Origin: Candidatus Gastranaerophilales bacterium
Lineage (GTDB): Bacteria > Cyanobacteriota > Vampirovibrionia > Gastranaerophilales > Gastranaerophilaceae
Direction: 5' to 3'
Length of the DNA: 64,000 bases
Assembly: GCA_944323695.1 (NCBI GenBank)
Contig: CALUTI010000001.1
Location: 124,001 to 188,000, forward strand
Positions 62,237 through 64,000 of the stretch are shown piece after piece. Made by a program: the position numbers and the translations under genes. The notes below the pieces were generated by a model. That model was not told the origin of the DNA and did not search any database. It saw only the letters and a list, made by a program, of their open reading frames with translations. Within the stretch, counting starts at the first letter, position 1, and every line of letters starts with the position of its first letter.

Positions 62237-64000
62237 ATCTTTATTTAAAAAGCCTGCCATAGTCGGCTTATTTGTAACAACCCTCATTGAATCGGGGATT
62301 TGAGTCTGTTTAGCCATATTTTGCATTGACTGTTCTTTTTGTTCTGCAATACGTTGTTTTGTCATTTTTTCGCAGTGTTTTGAAATCCATATCATCAATG
62401 CCGGAACAAGGAATATTGTTGAGGCAAAGCCAAACAAGCTGTTATATGTTTTTGCTTTTTTAACAAGAGTATTGCTTTCATCGGCAAGCTTTTTGATAAT
62501 AGTTTTATATGCATCGGTATCTTTTGCATTATCAAAAGCTTTTATGATATCATTGAGCTTCATATTTTTATCCGGCGTTTTACCTAGGATTGTAGTTGCT
62601 GCAGACTTAATATCTTTATCAATATTAAGCATTTTACCAACGTTGCCGCCATTATTATCTACAAAACGGAACATATCATTTATACCGTCTTTGTATGAAG
62701 CAACATTACTGTAGTTTGCTCTGATTCTTGTATCATCAAGAACCTGAACTCCGCCTGACGGATATACATAATGCCATATTTTCTTGAATATAGATTCATT
62801 ATGGTTTTGCGGCTTAGTATTCAAAGCAAGACCTGAAGTTTTTGCAAATACGTCAGAGAAGCCTCTTGTAAGAAGTTTCGCCCCAAACAAAATGGATAAG
62901 AAACTTGTAACGTCTCTAAATAAAATCTCTTTTCTGTCTGTACTGCTTTGCGCGTGCTTTAATCTCGGAGGCAAACAAAAACCGAATAACAATGTCAGCA
63001 TAGCAGGCATTGACATAGTTGCACCGTCAAATTCAAATCCGTCTGAAATGCCTTTAAGTGCCTTATTATTTGTAACCGTTTTACCGACTTTTGCCATTGC
63101 GCCGCCCAATCCTGTGAATGAAGGATCAGCCTTTACAACATTGTCAGCTTTTTCTTCCTTATTGCCAGAATTATCCTTTGAGAAAGTCGGATTTGCTGTT
63201 TTATTTACATTCTGCTCCTGTACACCAAGACCGTCCAAACCGGGGTCACGACCTTTTGTTACGTGGTTGTAAAGTTTTGGAATTATTGTATAGAAACCTA
63301 CAACAGCCAGCCACATACTTATATTTGACAAGAATCTTGTACCTGAACGGCGTTTACTCAAAGTTTCAACAAATTTTTCAACAGATTCCGGCTGAATATT
63401 TTTAACATCTTTGAATTTTTTATTTACAGTTTTTATTGCATCATTAGCATAATCATTCATGTGACCGACAACAGATTTAAATGATGATGCAATCTTCTTG
63501 CCATTTTGTCCTGTATATTCTGCAACGACCTTGTCACTATCCGCGCCGAGATATTTTTTACGAATATCAACAAACTCTTTCAACAAGTCATGCTGCAAGT
63601 CTTGAGCGGAACCTTCCACACGTTTTCCTGTCAAATGTTTCCAGAAGCCTTTTTTCGGTGCCTTTTCAGCATTTATCAACTTATCAGCAAATGTTTTGGC
63701 CGTAGCATCAAGTTCATCGCCCTGCAAAAGATTATTTGTAGAAGTTGCCAACATGTTTTTGAATACATTTTCATAAAAACCATGTTTTGCAACAGCAGCA
63801 TCCCCAAGGGCTGCAACATTATCTTTTGCATAATTCTTAAATGTTTCACCTAGTCCGTTTATAAAGTCAACAGGAACATTATTGGCGCTGCCGGAAATCC
63901 TTTTAATACCTGCCATCAAAAAAGCCGGAATTATAAATGCACTCGGGCCGCTCAATATTTCACGCGTACCTTCTTTTTTAGCGAAATCCCAGTTCAATTG
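62234..64000 (-). CDS. Large uncharacterised membrane protein, N-terminus beyond the window
   Basis: At least 587 aa; the frame is open to the window end and the first in-window start is only a TTG, so the true start lies outside. Hydrophobic segments are seen near residues 23-33, 225-245, 330-350 and near the end (FASTIFLVPALMIWISKH). Long Lys/Asp-rich helical stretches lie between. A low-complexity linker with NKEEKADNVVKAD is near 285. It is similar in build to the proteins at 8763 and 19828. Function unknown. Confidence 0.72.
   Translation of the reverse strand, partial: QLNWDFAKKEGTREILSGPSAFIIPAFLMAGIKRISGSANNVPVDFINGLGETFKNYAKDNVAALGDAAVAKHGFYENVFKNMLATSTNNLLQGDELDATAKTFADKLINAEKAPKKGFWKHLTGKRVEGSAQDLQHDLLKEFVDIRKKYLGADSDKVVAEYTGQNGKKIASSFKSVVGHMNDYANDAIKTVNKKFKDVKNIQPESVEKFVETLSKRRSGTRFLSNISMWLAVVGFYTIIPKLYNHVTKGRDPGLDGLGVQEQNVNKTANPTFSKDNSGNKEEKADNVVKADPSFTGLGGAMAKVGKTVTNNKALKGISDGFEFDGATMSMPAMLTLLFGFCLPPRLKHAQSSTDRKEILFRDVTSFLSILFGAKLLTRGFSDVFAKTSGLALNTKPQNHNESIFKKIWHYVYPSGGVQVLDDTRIRANYSNVASYKDGINDMFRFVDNNGGNVGKMLNIDKDIKSAATTILGKTPDKNMKLNDIIKAFDNAKDTDAYKTIIKKLADESNTLVKKAKTYNSLFGFASTIFLVPALMIWISKHCEKMTKQRIAEQKEQSMQNMAKQTQIPDSMRVVTNKPTMAGFLNKD

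Overview
The window looks like a chromosomal segment of an uncultured, AT-rich, Gram-negative bacterium, most likely of the non-photosynthetic cyanobacterial sister class Vampirovibrionia (Gastranaerophilales; 'Melainabacteria'). This assignment is an inference. It rests on DUF4330 and bifunctional-nuclease genes, LPS genes (lpxB, lpxI, lptD, Kdo transferase, heptose-7-P kinase) in an otherwise low-GC genome, an flhB next to a flagellar-type sigma factor, and several large membrane proteins and short-headed proteins that match no family I can name. Genes are densely packed on both strands, with many 1-30 bp overlaps at convergent ends.

Layout. 0-8.4 kb: a cut-off prepilin-leader ORF, a SulP transporter, deoC-flhB-sigma factor, then a divergent pair made of a cytosolic-looking UshA-type nucleotidase and a papain-like cysteine peptidase; a stand-alone OLD-type TOPRIM protein and tRNA-Glu follow. 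8.6-15.4 kb: an orphan membrane protein, a BaiN-type flavoprotein, folK, waaA, a solitary strongly promoted protein with axial-protein architecture, an exported protein and tRNA-Leu. 15.4-21.5 kb: YhcH-like protein, half a transketolase, WecG-type glycosyltransferase, a prepilin gene broken in a G9 tract, dgt and a large orphan membrane protein. 21.6-27.6 kb: envelope operon (34-aa membrane protein, M23 peptidase, lptD, class II aldolase, lpxI, lpxB). 27.7-31.7 kb: P-loop/TPR protein overlapping rsmG, then a second prepilin gene with a G10 tract. 31.7-34.4 kb: accessory-looking stretch with two short orphan proteins, a 363-bp hairpin-studded element with perfect 20-bp terminal inverted repeats, and a REP-like repeat. 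33.1-38.1 kb: sugar aminotransferase, O-antigen-ligase-like protein, DUF4330, heptose kinase, phosphodiesterase. 38.2-44.5 kb: ispG, three exported proteins and comEC. 44.5-50.7 kb: rmuC, a response regulator/histidine kinase pair, oadG-like protein, exported GH13 enzyme, acyltransferase. 50.7-59.6 kb: C_GCAxxG protein, ArsR-controlled metal P-type ATPase, ilvE, hydrolase, LysR regulator, YkgJ-like protein, an exported DUF1893-DUF362 fusion, uridine-kinase-like protein. 59.9-64 kb: tRNA-Ser, thiG, bifunctional nuclease, three small genes and a cut-off membrane protein.

The points I would follow first: (1) three SD-preceded ORFs carry a G-rich tract at codons 10-14 that sets the frame of a prepilin-type gene, and two of the three are out of frame by exactly one base; (2) the inverted-repeat element at 32665-33027; (3) a recurring TATAAT-N6-ATG arrangement that predicts leaderless mRNAs; (4) the peptidase/nucleotidase pair without signal peptides. 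No CRISPR array, transposase, integrase or rRNA gene was seen.
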